Made by a program: the position numbers and the translations under genes. The notes under the pieces were generated by a model. The model had not been told where the DNA came from, did not search any database, and saw nothing but the letters and a program-made list of their open reading frames with translations. Shown piece after piece: positions 30,930-41,966 of a stretch of DNA of 64,000 bases. Numbering within the stretch: the stretch's first letter is position 1; every line of letters starts with the position of its first letter. This DNA comes from Bremia lactucae (lineage: Eukaryota > Oomycota > Peronosporomycetes > Peronosporales > Peronosporaceae). The DNA lies in NCBI RefSeq assembly GCF_004359215.1, contig NC_090627.1:724818-788817 (forward strand). Reading direction: 5' to 3'.

Positions 30930-31690
30930 CCAGGGACCAGAGGTCCTGCATACAAATGTTGAAGCCTTCATGTGATATGAGTCCTCCCTGGTCGTCCAGG
31001 CGCACGATCACCTTGCGGCATCGATGCCAACCCGGTACAACTCTGTACCTGATTCAGAGCCGAAGGCTCGTCCTCTAGCTGTCATTGTAAAAACATTTGG
31101 GGAAAAAGAAGGAAAAATCTTCCTTTCTGGAATAAGCAGGTAGAGCCATGAAGTAGGCACTATAGTGCAGTACGTCCATAAACGACGCTTTTACCTCACG
31201 GGATTTGCTGAAACAGCAAATGGCTAGCATGTTTGCACCGCCTGATCAGGCTTTTTCCATGCGATCACGGCTCATAGCGACCCGACAGGGGAACCCTAGA
31301 AGACTATGTCCAGGAGTTGAGACCTCTCATTGCATCTATGCATCAAGACCCGGTGCAAGAAGCGATTATCGTCACAATCTTTTTACCCGGACGGAATTGT
31401 TCCGATCTCATCTTGCTCCTTTCGAAGATGCAGTTGCCGTAGCGCTACGCGCTGAGTTCGATTTTAATTCTGCTCGTGTTAGCACGCCTGTTTACCGAAC
31501 AAGCTCGTCGAGCACATGGGTACCGTCTAATAGACCGGAACCCATGGATCTAAGCCTCGTTGACGAAGGAGAAGAGGCTTTCAAGCTGCGGAACAGCATA
31601 AGAATATCCGTGGCTGTTATATGTGCGAAAGCATGAAACATTTACGTCCAGCCTGTCCCCTACGAAAAACGCGTAAAGCTCGAAAAGGCA
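30930..31690 (+). pseudogene. Gag of E3 with CCHC zinc knuckle
   Basis: Broken gag. Pieces: VIVKTFGEKEGKIFLSG (about 31080-31130), MASMFAPPDQAFSMRSRLIA with TRQGNP (about 31220-31300), a one-base shift, then LAPFEDAVAVALRAEFDFNS (about 31405-31470) and PEPMDLSLVDEGEE. A complete knuckle is encoded at about 31613-31655 (CYMCESMKHLRPAC, CX2CX4HX4C) followed by a basic tail. Confidence 0.8.
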
Positions 31691-31929
31691 CCAAGTCCGA
31701 CCTATACCAGAAATATGGTACGGACCGGGAGAAAGGTGATTCCCGGTAGGTGTGGGGCGCCCTACTGGGGAAGATCTAGGCTCTGTTGAACCTCTAAAAG
31801 GTGAAAGTAATTACTCACGCCCCGTACCACTAAGAACCGAGCAAGTTGGGGCTAGGCCCCAACTAGGGGCTTGGCCCCAACCAGCTCGGTGCGTAATAGA
31901 ATGGGGCGTGAGTACAAGCCTAGCTTGTT

Positions 31930-32370
31930 AGTCGCTTAAGCGACTGTGAAGGTCTTTGATAAGCCATGGTCAGTTTGAATTGACTCATGAGCGTCTTGCA
32001 ATTCTGCTCGACGTCTTCCCATGAAAAAAATAAACAATTATACGTTAAGGCGCTTAAAGGGCATGAAAGTGATACAATCAATGTTCGCTTAGCGACTGGG
32101 ACTCGTGTCAGTGTTCCTAAGGTTTTATCAAGCTTAGACATAAAGCTTCCGTACTTTGACAGTATGAAACGCTGTCTCGTACTTGATTTGGATCCGATAT
32201 ATGATCTCTCATCCTTGGAATGGCCTGGCTTGAACGCCACTGAGCCATGGATCGATTGGAGGTCTAAGACCTTAGGCGCCACGCGCAATGTTCATAGCAA
32301 GTTTTGGAGAGTCTTGAACCCACCTTTGCTAGGCAAGAAATGCGTTATTGGCGCGGAACATTAACTGTGT
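31930..32370 (+). pseudogene. Protease of E3, active site destroyed
   Basis: Retropepsin domain. The lead-in FDKPWSV and the active-site block near 31980 are readable, but the active-site Gly codon and one codon before it are now TGA. The remainder is open from 31987: INVRLATGTRVSVPKVLSS, RCLVLDLDPIYDL (the C-terminal hydrophobic-Asp block) and EPWIDWRSKTLGATRN. Confidence 0.75.
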
Positions 32371-32391
32371 TTAGACATTTGAACGTCTTAA

Positions 32392-33130
32392 TTAATGACC
32401 TCCAATGTTGTAAACATTAATTCTAAGCCCGACTAAGAAAATGGGGTGGAACGGCACGTACTCCGTCGAGTGACACTCGTTGTAATAACGATTCACTAAA
32501 TGCTGAAAGTATTGTTGGCCTAAGGAAGATTCATCAAGAGTGCAATATCTCTGAGATACGTGGAGGGCACGTCTAAGTCCACCGAGTGTGGTCGGCAGAG
32601 GTGGCACGATACCGAGTATCAGTAGTGACACTATTGGTGGTTCGCCAGGGGATTTCAGGTCAAACCCTTCGAATGCACGTGAAGCGACACGTAAACATTC
32701 GTTGATACAGGAAGTTGAGTTACCTAACTTCTTGTCGGATGTCGAATCAGACACCATGTCTGAAATAGAACCAATGCAGGTTGGAAAATTTGGGGACGCG
32801 AATGTCCCGGCCTATAAGAGGCGTATTGACTCTACTCCAAGACAAAGGAGACGCGAAGCATTTATATTTATAGCCTCAAAAAGTAATACGAGTGAGCAAT
32901 TACACATGCTTCTAAAAGGTGTAACCGGTAACATTGAAGGAGAAGCTAGCCTCGCGACAAATCTTCCATGTAATGTGGTATCTTTCAATTTTGGTAGTTG
33001 ACCAAACTTCTTTCTTAGATCAAATCAATTATGTTATGAATACTGTTCCTAAATCAGCATGAATAATGTGTGATACGAGAATTGAGGCTTTTGAATCAAA
33101 TTTTCGTTACATGCTCGTTTAGAGCTAGAT
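32392..33130 (+). pseudogene. Protease-RT linker of E3
   Basis: The plus-strand open frame 32588-33001 (137 codons) is Ser/Arg/Asp-rich (SSDTIGGSPGDFRSNPSNAR; DVESDTMSEIEPMQV) and lies where the family has a non-catalytic linker. No domain was recognised. Confidence 0.45.
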
Positions 33131-33133
33131 ACA

Positions 33134-34050
33134 ATGTCTATTGATGAGTGTGGTCGAGCCTTAAAGGCTGGCAACTTATGTGAGATGATGGTCATTCGAC
33201 CAACAATTGAGTTAAACTCATCGTCACTTCTAGACGAAGCTGTCCTGGATGACACAAAAGCTGCACTTAGTCCGCGGAATGGGTCATCGACCTTAAAGAC
33301 CTACGGATCCATGTTATTTCTTGATTAAAGAATTCCAAGATGTGACATGTAATAATCCTCCATCCGTTTTTACCTCCGGATAGAGGTGTTAGTTATGAAA
33401 TTTTCCAAAAAGAATTCCAAGATGTGACATGTAATAATCCTTTATCCGTTTTACCTCCGGATAGAGGTGTTAGTTATGTCATTCCGCGGACTAAGTGCAG
33501 CTTTTGTGTCATCCAGGACAGCTTCGTCTAGAAGTGATTTCGTTCCGGGAACCAAACACTGTGTCACACCACAATGAACTTTACCAAGGGATCAGTGTGA
33601 CGTCATTGATGAAATCTTCCGTGCTAAGCACGAGGCTGAATGGTACGAGAGAGCAAATCCCCTCATTCGGCACCGACATTTTGTGTCAAAAAGCCAAATG
33701 GTAAATGGCGCATTGTACATGCTTATAATAAGCTTGACGCTGTCACTATACCAGCGCAAACCCTCATTTCTTGAAAGGATGTTCTTCAGAACAAAATGGT
33801 GGAATGTACAATGCACACTGCATTGGACTTAGTCGATGGTTACTACCAATTGCTCATGCAAGCTAGCGATATTCCGCTTACAGCGGTTAGAACCCCAAGC
33901 GGTATGTTGTGGAAGTGGTTGGTTATGCCACAAGGACTTTACAACGCCCCGGCAACATTTAATCGTCTAGTGACGCAACTGTTCCGCCCTCATCGAGTTT
34001 ATACACAGACTTATGTCGATGATATTTTTGTCCATAGTCGTGCGGAGTAG
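33134..34050 (+). pseudogene. Reverse transcriptase of E3, palm with intact YVDD-type box
   Basis: Linker and fingers are disrupted by a direct duplication (33327-33397 and 33409-33478) and an inverted duplication (33224-33281 and 33480-33537). After these, RT resumes near 33540 with a broken fingers domain, and 33796-34050 is open: ALDLVDGYYQLLMQASDIPL, WLVMPQGLYNAPATFNRLVT and TYVDDIFVHSR with both catalytic Asp of the palm present. Frameshifts occur at about 33600-33790. Confidence 0.85.
33224..33537. repeat. 58-bp perfect inverted repeat with a 70-bp direct repeat in its loop (E3)
   Basis: Arm 33224-33281 equals the reverse complement of 33480-33537 at all 58 positions. The 198-bp loop contains two copies of a 70-71 bp segment (33327-33397, 33409-33478) encoding the same stretch of linker. 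The right arm sits between two normally adjacent codons of the RT entry, so it is the inserted copy. Confidence 0.95.
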
Positions 34051-34833
34051 GGTCGGTCGGATATGTAAAACCATTAAGACCATTTCTGAGCAGTGCTCGA
34101 GTGTATGCGCATATATAAATTGTATGCCAATGCATCTAGATGCATTTTTGGAAGACGATTTTTTTTAAGGATGCTTCATTGAAAAGCGAGGCCTTAGAGC
34201 GGATCCTCTAAGGGAACAGCCATAGTAGATTTGCCGGTTCCTGAAAACCAAAAGGATTTGCGTAAGTGGTTGGGTATCGCCAATTATTTACACAAATATA
34301 GCGAAAATTACGCTGATATGGCTAGGCCATTATCTTATCTTTTCAAAGGATACAGGATAGTGCTGGACTAGCACAGAACATAATGCCTTTCCAGTAGTTA
34401 AGAATAGTCTTATCCATGCCCCGATCCAAATCCAAATTGGCCTATCAGTGTTGTCTGTGACGCATCGGATTTTTGCCATTGGCAGTACTCTGTTACAAGC
34501 AGATGTCGATGGGCGTGAGCGTGTTATTGCGTTTGAGTCTAGACAGCTTAAAGCTGCGGAAAAGAACTACCCGGTTCATAACAAAGAGTTACTTGCTATG
34601 AAGTATGCTCTCGTCAAATTCAAGATTCATCTGCTCGGCTCTAAGCCGTTTGTGATATACACAGAACACGCGTCATTACGCACGGCGACTAAGTCGCCCC
34701 ATCCTTCACAAAGAATGGCCCGATGGCTATCTTTTTCGCGGAATACAACTTTAAAGTGAAGTATAAGCCTGGCAAGCAAAATGCTTTGGCCGATGCGTTA
34801 TCACGCAGGCCGGATTATGAGCTCTCTCATTTA
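34051..34833 (+). pseudogene. RT thumb and RNase H of E3
   Basis: The thumb is degenerate (LRKWLGIANYLHKYSENYAD near 34260-34320). RNase H is largely open at 34448-34759: ALKAAEKNYPVHNKELLAMK-like block, VIYTEHASLRTATKSPHPSQ (the usual Asp of this block replaced by Glu), then after a frameshift near 34735 AEYNFKVKYKPGKQNALADA with LSRRPDYE. Confidence 0.8.
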
Positions 34834-34859
34834 ATGACTATCATGTCGCCGATTCCTGA

Positions 34860-35770
34860 ATTAATCCGTTCGGCTTACGCCAAGGAAAAACACGGTGTAG
34901 CTCTGCTACGAGCTCTTAAGAACTCTGATTCAGGTATTAAATTGCCGGGACGTTTGCTTACAAGGTTACATCGATTTCCTATCGATAACGACCTGTTGCT
35001 TTATTTCACGGACACTACGGACCCTCCGCGTGTCGTTGTTCCTCATGATGGAGATTTGAAGTACCGAATCCTTTATGAGGCACACGATACTGTCTTTGGT
35101 GATCATCTCGGTAAAGAAATGACCTTCAGCTCTGTAAGCCAGATTTATTGGCCAAGACTTCATAAATGGGTCAGCACATATGTTGGCACATGCGAAACTT
35201 GCCAACGGGTTAAACCCTCGGCGCATACTGCTGCGCCACTGGCAAGCCATCCCGTACCCATAGTTTGTTGGGAGTTCATTACTATGGATTTTTTTTTCGC
35301 CGGAGTTACCTTCTTAATCTTTCGGGGGGGGGGTCTACCGAAAGATTAAGAAGGTAACTCCGGCATAGTGGTCTTTGTTGACCGATTGAGCAAAATGGCT
35401 CGCTTAGCGGCTGTGCCAGATACCATTGATGGTGAAGGTACAGCAAGGCTGTTTATTGATCGCGTTTTTCGACAACACGGTTTGCCAGTAGCAGCTGTCT
35501 CTGATCGGGGGTCCCGTTTCTCGGATAAATTCTGGAAATCAATTTTCGAGTGCTTAGCACCAGACTGAACATGTCCACCGCGGACCATCCGCAGACCATT
35601 GGTCAAACTGAACGTCTCACTCGCGTCATTGAAGACGCTAAACGCAGTGTGTGCTCAAACACCAAAAAAAACCGCTGGGGCTCAATGCTTCTAGTGGTGG
35701 AATTACGTTCAATAACGCTGTCCATTCCTCTACAGGCTATACTCCAATCTATGTTAACGGTTTAACACAC
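34860..35770 (+). pseudogene. Integrase of E3, with an inverted duplication in the core
   Basis: An intact HHCC zinc domain (YEAHDTVFGDHLGKEMTFSS ... CETCQRVKPS, about 35080-35220) leads to EFITMDFFF with the first catalytic Asp. At 35299-35325 an inverted copy of the next segment is inserted, followed by a G run. The true sequence continues FVDRLSKMARLAAVPDTIDG (about 35369) and AVSDRGSRFSDKFW (second Asp), then DHPQTIGQTERLTRVIEDAK (with the Glu). The final open part is DAKRSVCSN. Confidence 0.85.
35299..35364. repeat. 27-bp perfect inverted repeat in E3 integrase
   Basis: Arms 35299-35325 and 35338-35364 are perfect reverse complements; the 12-bp loop includes most of a 10-G run (35324-35333). 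The right arm is the genuine integrase sequence; the left arm is an inverted duplicate inserted upstream of it. Confidence 0.95.
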
Positions 35771-35984
35771 CCACGCGTTCCTTTAACGATACCACTGCGT
35801 GGCCCAGGGCTTCGTGGTGGAGAATAAGCCGATAGGCTTGCTAATATCAGCCCTATTACACGATGGCTGATAGCCAAGACTAAAAAAGAAACAAGCAGAT
35901 GCCAAAGGCAGAACCTGTATAAATTCTTATGTGGTCGGACATCAAGTTTATCAAATGCTAAAAATCTACATACTAACTTGGTTT

Positions 35985-36190
35985 CTGCGGTCTTCAAGAC
36001 CAAATTGCGGCCGCGCTTTATTGGACTATTTACGGTCGTGGCCAAGAGAGCCTAGCTTACTCGCCAAACCTTCCTATTGAGCTGTGTACACACCAACTGT
36101 TCTACGTTGGCTTGCTTAAGCCATATCGGGAACCTTCCAACGTGAACTTAAAGGCCCTTGCGCCGAGACAAGCAGTCGTGCGGTAGATGG
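35985..36190 (+). pseudogene. Integrase C-terminus (GPY/F-like) of E3
   Basis: KLRPRFIGLFTVVAKRA (about 36002), then ELCTHQLFYVGLLKPYREPS and VNLKALAPRQAVV ending TAG at about 36185. FYVG.LKPY is the family's usual integrase end motif. Confidence 0.75.
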
Positions 36191-36295
36191 CTGCATCCTC
36201 ACCAGGATGTCCAGCTGGCTCTTAACAAGGTTGATGACGCTCCAGCAGATAGACGGCTCTGAACCGCCCAAAATGAGCTCTCAACCTTGGTGGAT

Positions 36296-36907
36296 CTATA
36301 GCCTCAGCGCGGCTTTGTTCCATGGTTGCACGGTCAACTGAAGCACTGAAATATTGGCTAGACCTTTCTTTGTTTTGTGGCATAAATGCCGAACGTAATT
36401 GGCCTTTGGCCTAAAGGCTCTTGGTGAAATCAAAGCGAAGCTTCCGTTCCAAACGAACATTTGCCACCCCGCAGACTCTATCATACACCAGATGTTGCGG
36501 AGGCGGCGGGAACGATGGACCCAGTTCCCAAACGAAGCGTCGTTTTCGCTTATTAATTTGTTTGGAAACAGAACGACCGGAAAATCTCTTAATGAGGTCA
36601 TCGAAATCCCACGGGCGTTATCACGAAAGTGCGTCAGATACTGACCTCGCGTCATTAACTTTGGGGTAAGGTATCGCTCAGGAAGAGCGTCGTGAGCAGC
36701 GATCTCCTCCGGCATCCTCGGTGTGGCACTGGAGGTCCAGATGGCCAAGCTGTGACCCGTAATTTTTATGAGACGCTCTATCGCACTAAGCAGAGTAATT
36801 CTATATCCACTATGAGCTGTAGCTTTCGCTATCTCGGCAGCTCGATGATGAGCTTTTTCCCCTACGAGGATAACCCGCTCTTGCTCTTCATCGAGTGGAT
36901 TTGTCAT
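36296..36907 (-). CDS. Antisense ORF between integrase and 3' LTR of E3
   Basis: 203-codon open frame on the strand opposite to E3 gag-pol, from an ATG at 36907 to a stop at 36296. It stays open in an element whose sense ORFs are all broken. Content: DEEQERV start, RYLTPKLMTRGQYLTHFRDN, SLRDFPVVLFPNKLISE, IWCMIESAGWQMFVWNGSFA, PRAFRPKANYVRHLCHKTKK. It does not obviously match the aORFs of E0-E2, but lies in the same slot (between integrase and 3' LTR, antisense). No domain was recognised. Chance cannot be excluded from one copy. Confidence 0.45.
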   Translation of the reverse strand: MTNPLDEEQERVILVGEKAHHRAAEIAKATAHSGYRITLLSAIERLIKITGHSLAIWTSSATPRMPEEIAAHDALPERYLTPKLMTRGQYLTHFRDNARGISMTSLRDFPVVLFPNKLISENDASFGNWVHRSRRLRNIWCMIESAGWQMFVWNGSFALISPRAFRPKANYVRHLCHKTKKGLANISVLQLTVQPWNKAALRL

Positions 36908-37200
36908 GATGTTGGACTCAGGGTCCTGTGTGCAGTTAAGATATCAGCAGCACCACGTTCTGCCGGCGTTCATCGGAGGAGAAGGCGTATAAGAGCGACG
37001 CTCTTGTACCTCATCCTCTGATGGGTGTGACTTTCAATGCCTACAATTACCTCATCATCGAAAAAGGGGTAAGATTGTGTGACTCACGCTTAATTGTCAT
37101 GGGACAAAAGAAAGCAAAACACAAACAAACGTTAAGTCGTTTATGTTCCAACCTCAAAGAGGAAATGACGCGAATGTTGTCACGCGGTATCAACAGTCGG

Positions 37201-37211
37201 ATGGGAGAGGG
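37201..37211 (+). other. Polypurine tract of E3
   Basis: ATGGGAGAGGG immediately upstream of the 3' LTR start, the expected primer site for plus-strand DNA synthesis. Confidence 0.75.
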
Positions 37212-37687
37212 TGTAATGGGCACACATCGGTTGGAGAACCGTTGTTGTGGTATATTTACCTTATGGGTAATATACCCTTTTATCCTATGCTAAAACACTT
37301 AATTACTTAATTTCCATTTATTATGGGTAACAAATGTGGTCGCCGCCAGATATAGATCTGGCGGCTGAATTTTTTTCTTAAATTAGCTAGGACAAGGTTT
37401 TCGAATAAAAAATTAAAGAAATTGCAGCTCTCCTTTTAGTCTTTTGTGTTAAGTGCCTTTTTAAGGCTTGAGCATTGATCTGTAAGAGATAGAAATTTTT
37501 CTAAGGTATATACTATTAGGCACTAGTTGCTACTTTGTTGCACGAATTGCTGAATCAGGATTCATTGAGCTTTAATAGCTTGTAGGACTCCCTGAGTTGT
37601 TTAACCCGTTAGTTCTATATAGAACTGAGAGACTCTATAATTCTAATAGTCTTCCTCTGACTTTAGGATCAAAGTAGCTCCGATACA
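37212..37687 (+). repeat. 3' LTR of E3
   Basis: 476 bp, TGTAATGGGCAC ... GTAGCTCCGATACA, followed by the TAGCC target duplication at 37688-37692. Confidence 0.9.
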
Positions 37688-37692
37688 TAGCC

Positions 37693-38580
37693 ACTCCCAT
37701 ATCATTCCGCTTGGGAAGAGCTTACTGCCGGAATTTCATGTCACGCACGAGTATTTGATAAATTTATCCATCAGACCTATTCACGAAAAGTTAGTTCTCT
37801 TTGACATACAGGCGTTCGAGCTGTACCTTTGCAGCATTCAGTATATTGAATGCCGCCACCCTCCTGTTGTTTTGCGGACACAGAAAGTCAAAGAGCTATG
37901 TAGCGAGGTTGACCATCTCATAGGCTCGCTGCTAAGCGATTGGCAAAGAAATTGTCGATTGCTAATTCTAATTCACTTGGCAGTGGCTATTTCATCATGA
38001 CACAGTATTTCGAACGTAATATTCGGTTGATTTCGTGCGAATGCTTTTATCCGCAGGCAACTCGCACGGCACCGAATTAGGAAATACATACTTAAATTCG
38101 ATCATATCCTTATACAAAGAATTTTTTTTTTTTGGTTTCGAAGATAAACAAGACTGAGACGAAAGACGCTCAATCCAAGGCTTCTCATCAAAGACACTTT
38201 TTTCCATCGATGAGCTAATGATAAACCGTTCGTTCCGAGAAACTTATTGTCGACCGAAGAACGACCACGTGTGTATCATCTGTGACAAGTACGCTGATCT
38301 ACTAGACCTTGCCACTACGCAGATCAAGAACCGTTTCAGTTTTAGCGTTGGTGATTGAGTTATTTCCGAATTTAACTCAGAGGCGCTATCAAACCAAGTG
38401 TATAAGCTGTCACACTTGATCCTTTGTTGTTTAGTAAGACATTCAATGTATTAGTTTCTTCTTTAACGCCTTTTTTAACATATATCTTGGGACTTATTTC
38501 CTCAGAATCTCGGGACTTGTTCCCCTAAGTTTTGTGAGACATATTCCCTTATTTTTTTGAGGGAGTATTCCCCCGACTTC
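37693..38580 (-). pseudogene. Protease-RT linker and RT start of E4 (continuation of E2)
   Basis: The continuation of E2 across the E3 insertion. 38207-37995 reads YKDMIEFKYVFPNSVPCELP, matching E1 at 5511-6014. Below it, 37990-37700 matches the E1 RT start at 5510-5215 (CATTCCGCTTGGG, CATCAGA). About 38580-38485 holds a diverged version of the E1 minisatellite. Several stops are present. Confidence 0.7.
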
Positions 38581-39370
38581 CTCTAGCTATGGTTGCGCAA
38601 CCATAGCGAGACCGTCTACGACCGACTCTCCAGTCGATCAAGGACTTCTGCTGTCTCTTTTAGACAGCCATTCCAAATTTGCGTGGATGTTGCTTTCGAG
38701 GCAAGCATCCTTGTTTCTATCCACTTTACTTATTCAAGTGGCCGATTTTCGACGCTGCCTGTGCTTGTGCATAGCCGTCAGGATCTGACCACGGTGTGGT
38801 GGGTTGATCACACTGAGATCTTGTGCTGTCATGCAAACGACCTTCCACAAGTGAGGTCATCGTACTCGCTTATAGGACATCCACATTCTTTTTTTGTAGA
38901 CGCTCCAAGACTTTCAGCAGATGGCCATCTGATGAACGAGAGGCAAGTATCGTCACGGTATGATGCTGCCAGTTTATGCATGGCTTGTACTTTATGAGCT
39001 ATGCAATCCGTGGCTTTGACTGCCTAAAGTTAGAGATTTCGATCTTTAAGCTTTCGGGTCGACGCGAAAACGTCGGCCGTTAGCAAGATGTGACTGCTGC
39101 TGTCTTAATAGTTTGACTGTTGAGCACGCTGCTCTCTCAACACCTCTGCGTGTTGTGAGCTTTGCTGGTGAAGTAAGGTTACTTTTTCTTGGGCCCCGTC
39201 AAATTCATTTTGTACGAACTCGGCCACAACCGCTCTCAATTTAAGGTCACTAAAATGAGTGTTCCATGCACGCGTTGCGTGGAAGCCTTCTTAAGGGCTT
39301 GAAGGCTCCCTCGTTATTCATCATACATGTCCATGTTTGATGGAACATGCGTGGCCATTAAATGGACTCA
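38581..39370 (-). pseudogene. Gag N-terminus of E4
   Basis: Minus strand. A gag-like helical stretch is encoded near 39250-39030 (VQNEFDGAQEKVTLLHQQSS-like), collinear with E6 (48860-48620) and E1 (7830-7560). The gag C-terminus, including the zinc knuckle, is missing, so a deletion joins gag to the linker. The part 38700-38990 is not assignable with confidence. Confidence 0.5.
38586..38607. repeat. 22-bp perfect palindrome
   Basis: GCTATGGTTGCG followed by its exact reverse complement, without a loop. One of the longer members of the dense short-hairpin set in this element family. Confidence 0.9.
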
Positions 39371-39384
39371 CGAAGGCTGCCAGG

Positions 39385-39885
39385 TGTAACGAGCACATTT
39401 TTCTAAGACTGATAACAGTACTAGCCAACCTAGAATATTACAGTGAAGGTGAGTGGCCTCGATTTCTTCACGTAAACTGACGTGCAGGGGAAGGTTACAA
39501 GTAGCTAAGAAGTTTAAGCTACTAGAGGTCGATACTAAGGCTCTGAATTTAAGCCAAAATTAGAAAGTATTATACATCAAGTTTCTTCGTAACGATTTTC
39601 TATCGACTTACATTAATTTATCAATTAAACCATGCATAGCGCCTCCTTGCGCACCATGTCTTGTAACGATTGGCGGGGTTGATATGACTTAAGAAAAAAT
39701 CAGCCAATCAATGGAACTATTGTCTTGTTGCCTCAATATCGCTAAATTGTTAATATTGAAAATAGCAAATAAAAATTATAAATGATAATAATTTTGTACT
39801 TCTTTATTATTTTCTTCGTATAGGAAATGATAGTTAATATTGTTCCTATAAAATAATATTTTCTGTGATGGGACAGCCCGTTACA
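39385..39885 (-). repeat. 5' LTR of E2/E4
   Basis: About 501 bp on the minus strand, TGTAACGGGCTGTCCC at 39885 to GTTACA at 39385, then CC and a primer-site-like TGGCAGCC. It is related to, and longer than, the E1 LTR. Confidence 0.7.
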
Positions 39886-40479
39886 CTCACCTACATATCG
39901 CGCGCCTGGCAGCAATTGGTGTGATTGATAGAGCAGCCTATTTAAACCAATTACGGAACTGTCACGTTACTGCTACAATAATACCATGTGGGGCAATAAT
40001 GACAATATTGTCAATAAAGTGGCACGCGGCGTGTTTGCTCCGTGACTAACTTGCACCATCGCTGTTGAGGAAGCGTGGAATGGAGAGACTCGAGTGTTGA
40101 CTTGAGTGGCTGCGGATATTGTCAAAATCGCTCGGTAAATTCACGGTAAGCAAGCTAGCTTAAGCTATCAGAAAGTGAGCGAATCCTGTGGATCTCGATA
40201 TGTCTAAACGTAATAGTCAGCCGCTATCTTCTTTAGACAGTAAATTCTAATTAATTCTAACTATCCCACATTTCACATACCCAAATGATTATATGTGCAT
40301 CCTCCTTAGATCACCCCCCACTCAAAATAGTGATCACAGTCACGAAAGTTCAATGAAGTGAGATGCAAAATCATAAAACAAGGCAAATCGAAAGCAAACG
40401 AATACCGAGACACATACATCGCGCTCTCGCAGTGTGCTCGGCCTTTGAATGCTACACGCGTGCCAGGAGTCGTCGCACG
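39886..40479. other. Spacer between E4 and E7
   Basis: No gene or clear repeat seen. The E7 3' LTR was not identified here. Confidence 0.4.
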
Positions 40480-41310
40480 CTTACCATTTTAGATCAGTAA
40501 TAAGGAGACTTGAGTGCACATGCTGTGGTCGCACAAGATGACGAAGCCCGCGCGAGAGACTTAAATCACGCAACAGCGCAGTTGCATACACTGCGATCGA
40601 CGCTGTCGCGCTGCACAAAGCACAGCCGAGATGCCCAACAAACACGACTACCGCATGACTCAGCCGCACCGCGACTGCAAAGCCATCGAAGCAGGAAACC
40701 GATATGTCGGCACGTTCACGCCATACAGCGTGGACGACTGCAGTGAAATTATCGACACGAAGACGAGCCGTGGCGCTATCCGCGACCTGAGGCGAACGTA
40801 TCGTCGCAGCAATGTGAATCAGTGACGCCGGACCGCCACTCGACGACGGCGTCGCTGGACGAGTCTTGGTCGCGGTTGTAGGGCAGTACAACATCGATCC
40901 ATCATTCTTTTGAGAAAGGACGCTCCCCGACTCGGTCACGCGCGACGCCCAGCACCGAGTAAGAACATTGCGACGCGATGTGTGTGTGTGGAGTCATGGC
41001 AGTCGGATCGTGCCGGCTGTTACATCCACTTCCGTGAGTAGTGCCGCAAGAGTGAAAAGTCAAGGTTCGCTCGGCCAAGTCGAGCCAAGAGGATTGGGAT
41101 GGTTCAAGCGATACTGCTGACCGACACCGAGCGAGAGTTGATCGCTCGGTGGAACCGACAAGTCCAGCAACACAACCGCTCGTGTGGCATCTACTAAGCG
41201 GCCGACCCCGATTGATGGAGTTGCTGGATGCTTCACCACTGCAGCCACCACTACCGGCGGCTGCCACTCAGCCGCCAAACGTGGCGATTGCTGCTCGACG
41301 TCGATCGCGG

Positions 41311-41640
41311 TCACCCGCTCGCTCGCATTCGGACGAGCCGCCGCGCGGGCGCTTGCATTAGATCCAGCACATCAGCAACAAGTGTGGAACGCGGCTCCCA
41401 CGTGTCTGACGTGGAAGCTTGGCCAAGCCGACGCACGCGATAGTGAGATGGTGGAAGCGACCATCGCCGCGATGACCAGCAACATGACTGGTACGATAGT
41501 TGACAATGCCATCGACAATTCATCGAGTCACGTTCTCGCTATCTATCAAGGGAGGAGGACCGTCACGATTGAATCGTCCAGCGTGCGACAATCCAGTTTG
41601 ATCACGGAGCGCTGTCGTACGAGTTGACGCTCCGTAACGT
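41311..41640 (-). pseudogene. Chromodomain remnant of E7
   Basis: Minus strand. SDTWEPRSTLVADVLDLMQ (about 41410-41355) matches the second half of a chromodomain, where the Trp-Glu-Pro turn precedes the final helix. The first half should lie near 41640-41520 (QLVRQRSVIKLDCRTLDDSI) and is frame-shifted. Chromodomains at integrase C-termini direct insertion to modified histones in chromoviruses. Confidence 0.6.
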
Positions 41641-41966
41641 TGCTGCGTTGAAGATGTTGGCGCAACAAGTGTAGCTGCAGGGAAATACCTGGTGCATCAT
41701 CAGACGCAGCAGATGGTCCGCTTCGAGCGGGCCGAGGACGCGTTGGTGCAGTGGGCGAGCGGTTCCTCGGGAGTCGTGGGCAGCTGTAATCGCTGCGTCG
41801 GAAGAATGAGACTGCCGCGAACCTTGTCGTCGGTTCGAAGAACGACGATGTCATGGTAAAGACGGAGTCATACCTAGCGACGACGGCGCCGACTGCTCAG
41901 CGACAGAACGCAACAGCCCAGCAGCTCGCCACGGCTGCTGCAGATGCAACGGCAACGAAGACGCAC

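Larger units (their letters stand above)
30302..37687 (+). mobile_element. Complete but decayed Ty3/gypsy element E3, nested in E2/E4
   Basis: 7386-bp element with two 476-bp LTRs, a primer-binding site two bases after the 5' LTR, gag, protease, RT, RNase H and integrase in gypsy order, a purine tract directly before the 3' LTR, and a 5-bp target duplication (TAGCC at 30297-30301 and 37688-37692). The uninterrupted target is visible in E1 at about 5218-5225 (ACTAGCCACTT). The LTRs differ by roughly 10-20% by eye, so the insertion is old. Stops and frameshifts occur in every domain. Confidence 0.92.

Noticed and set aside
40481..40939. 152-codon minus-strand ORF and overlapping plus-strand ORFs
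   Set aside because: The GC-rich tail of E7 gives long ORFs in several frames; none shows a domain or clear codon preference.
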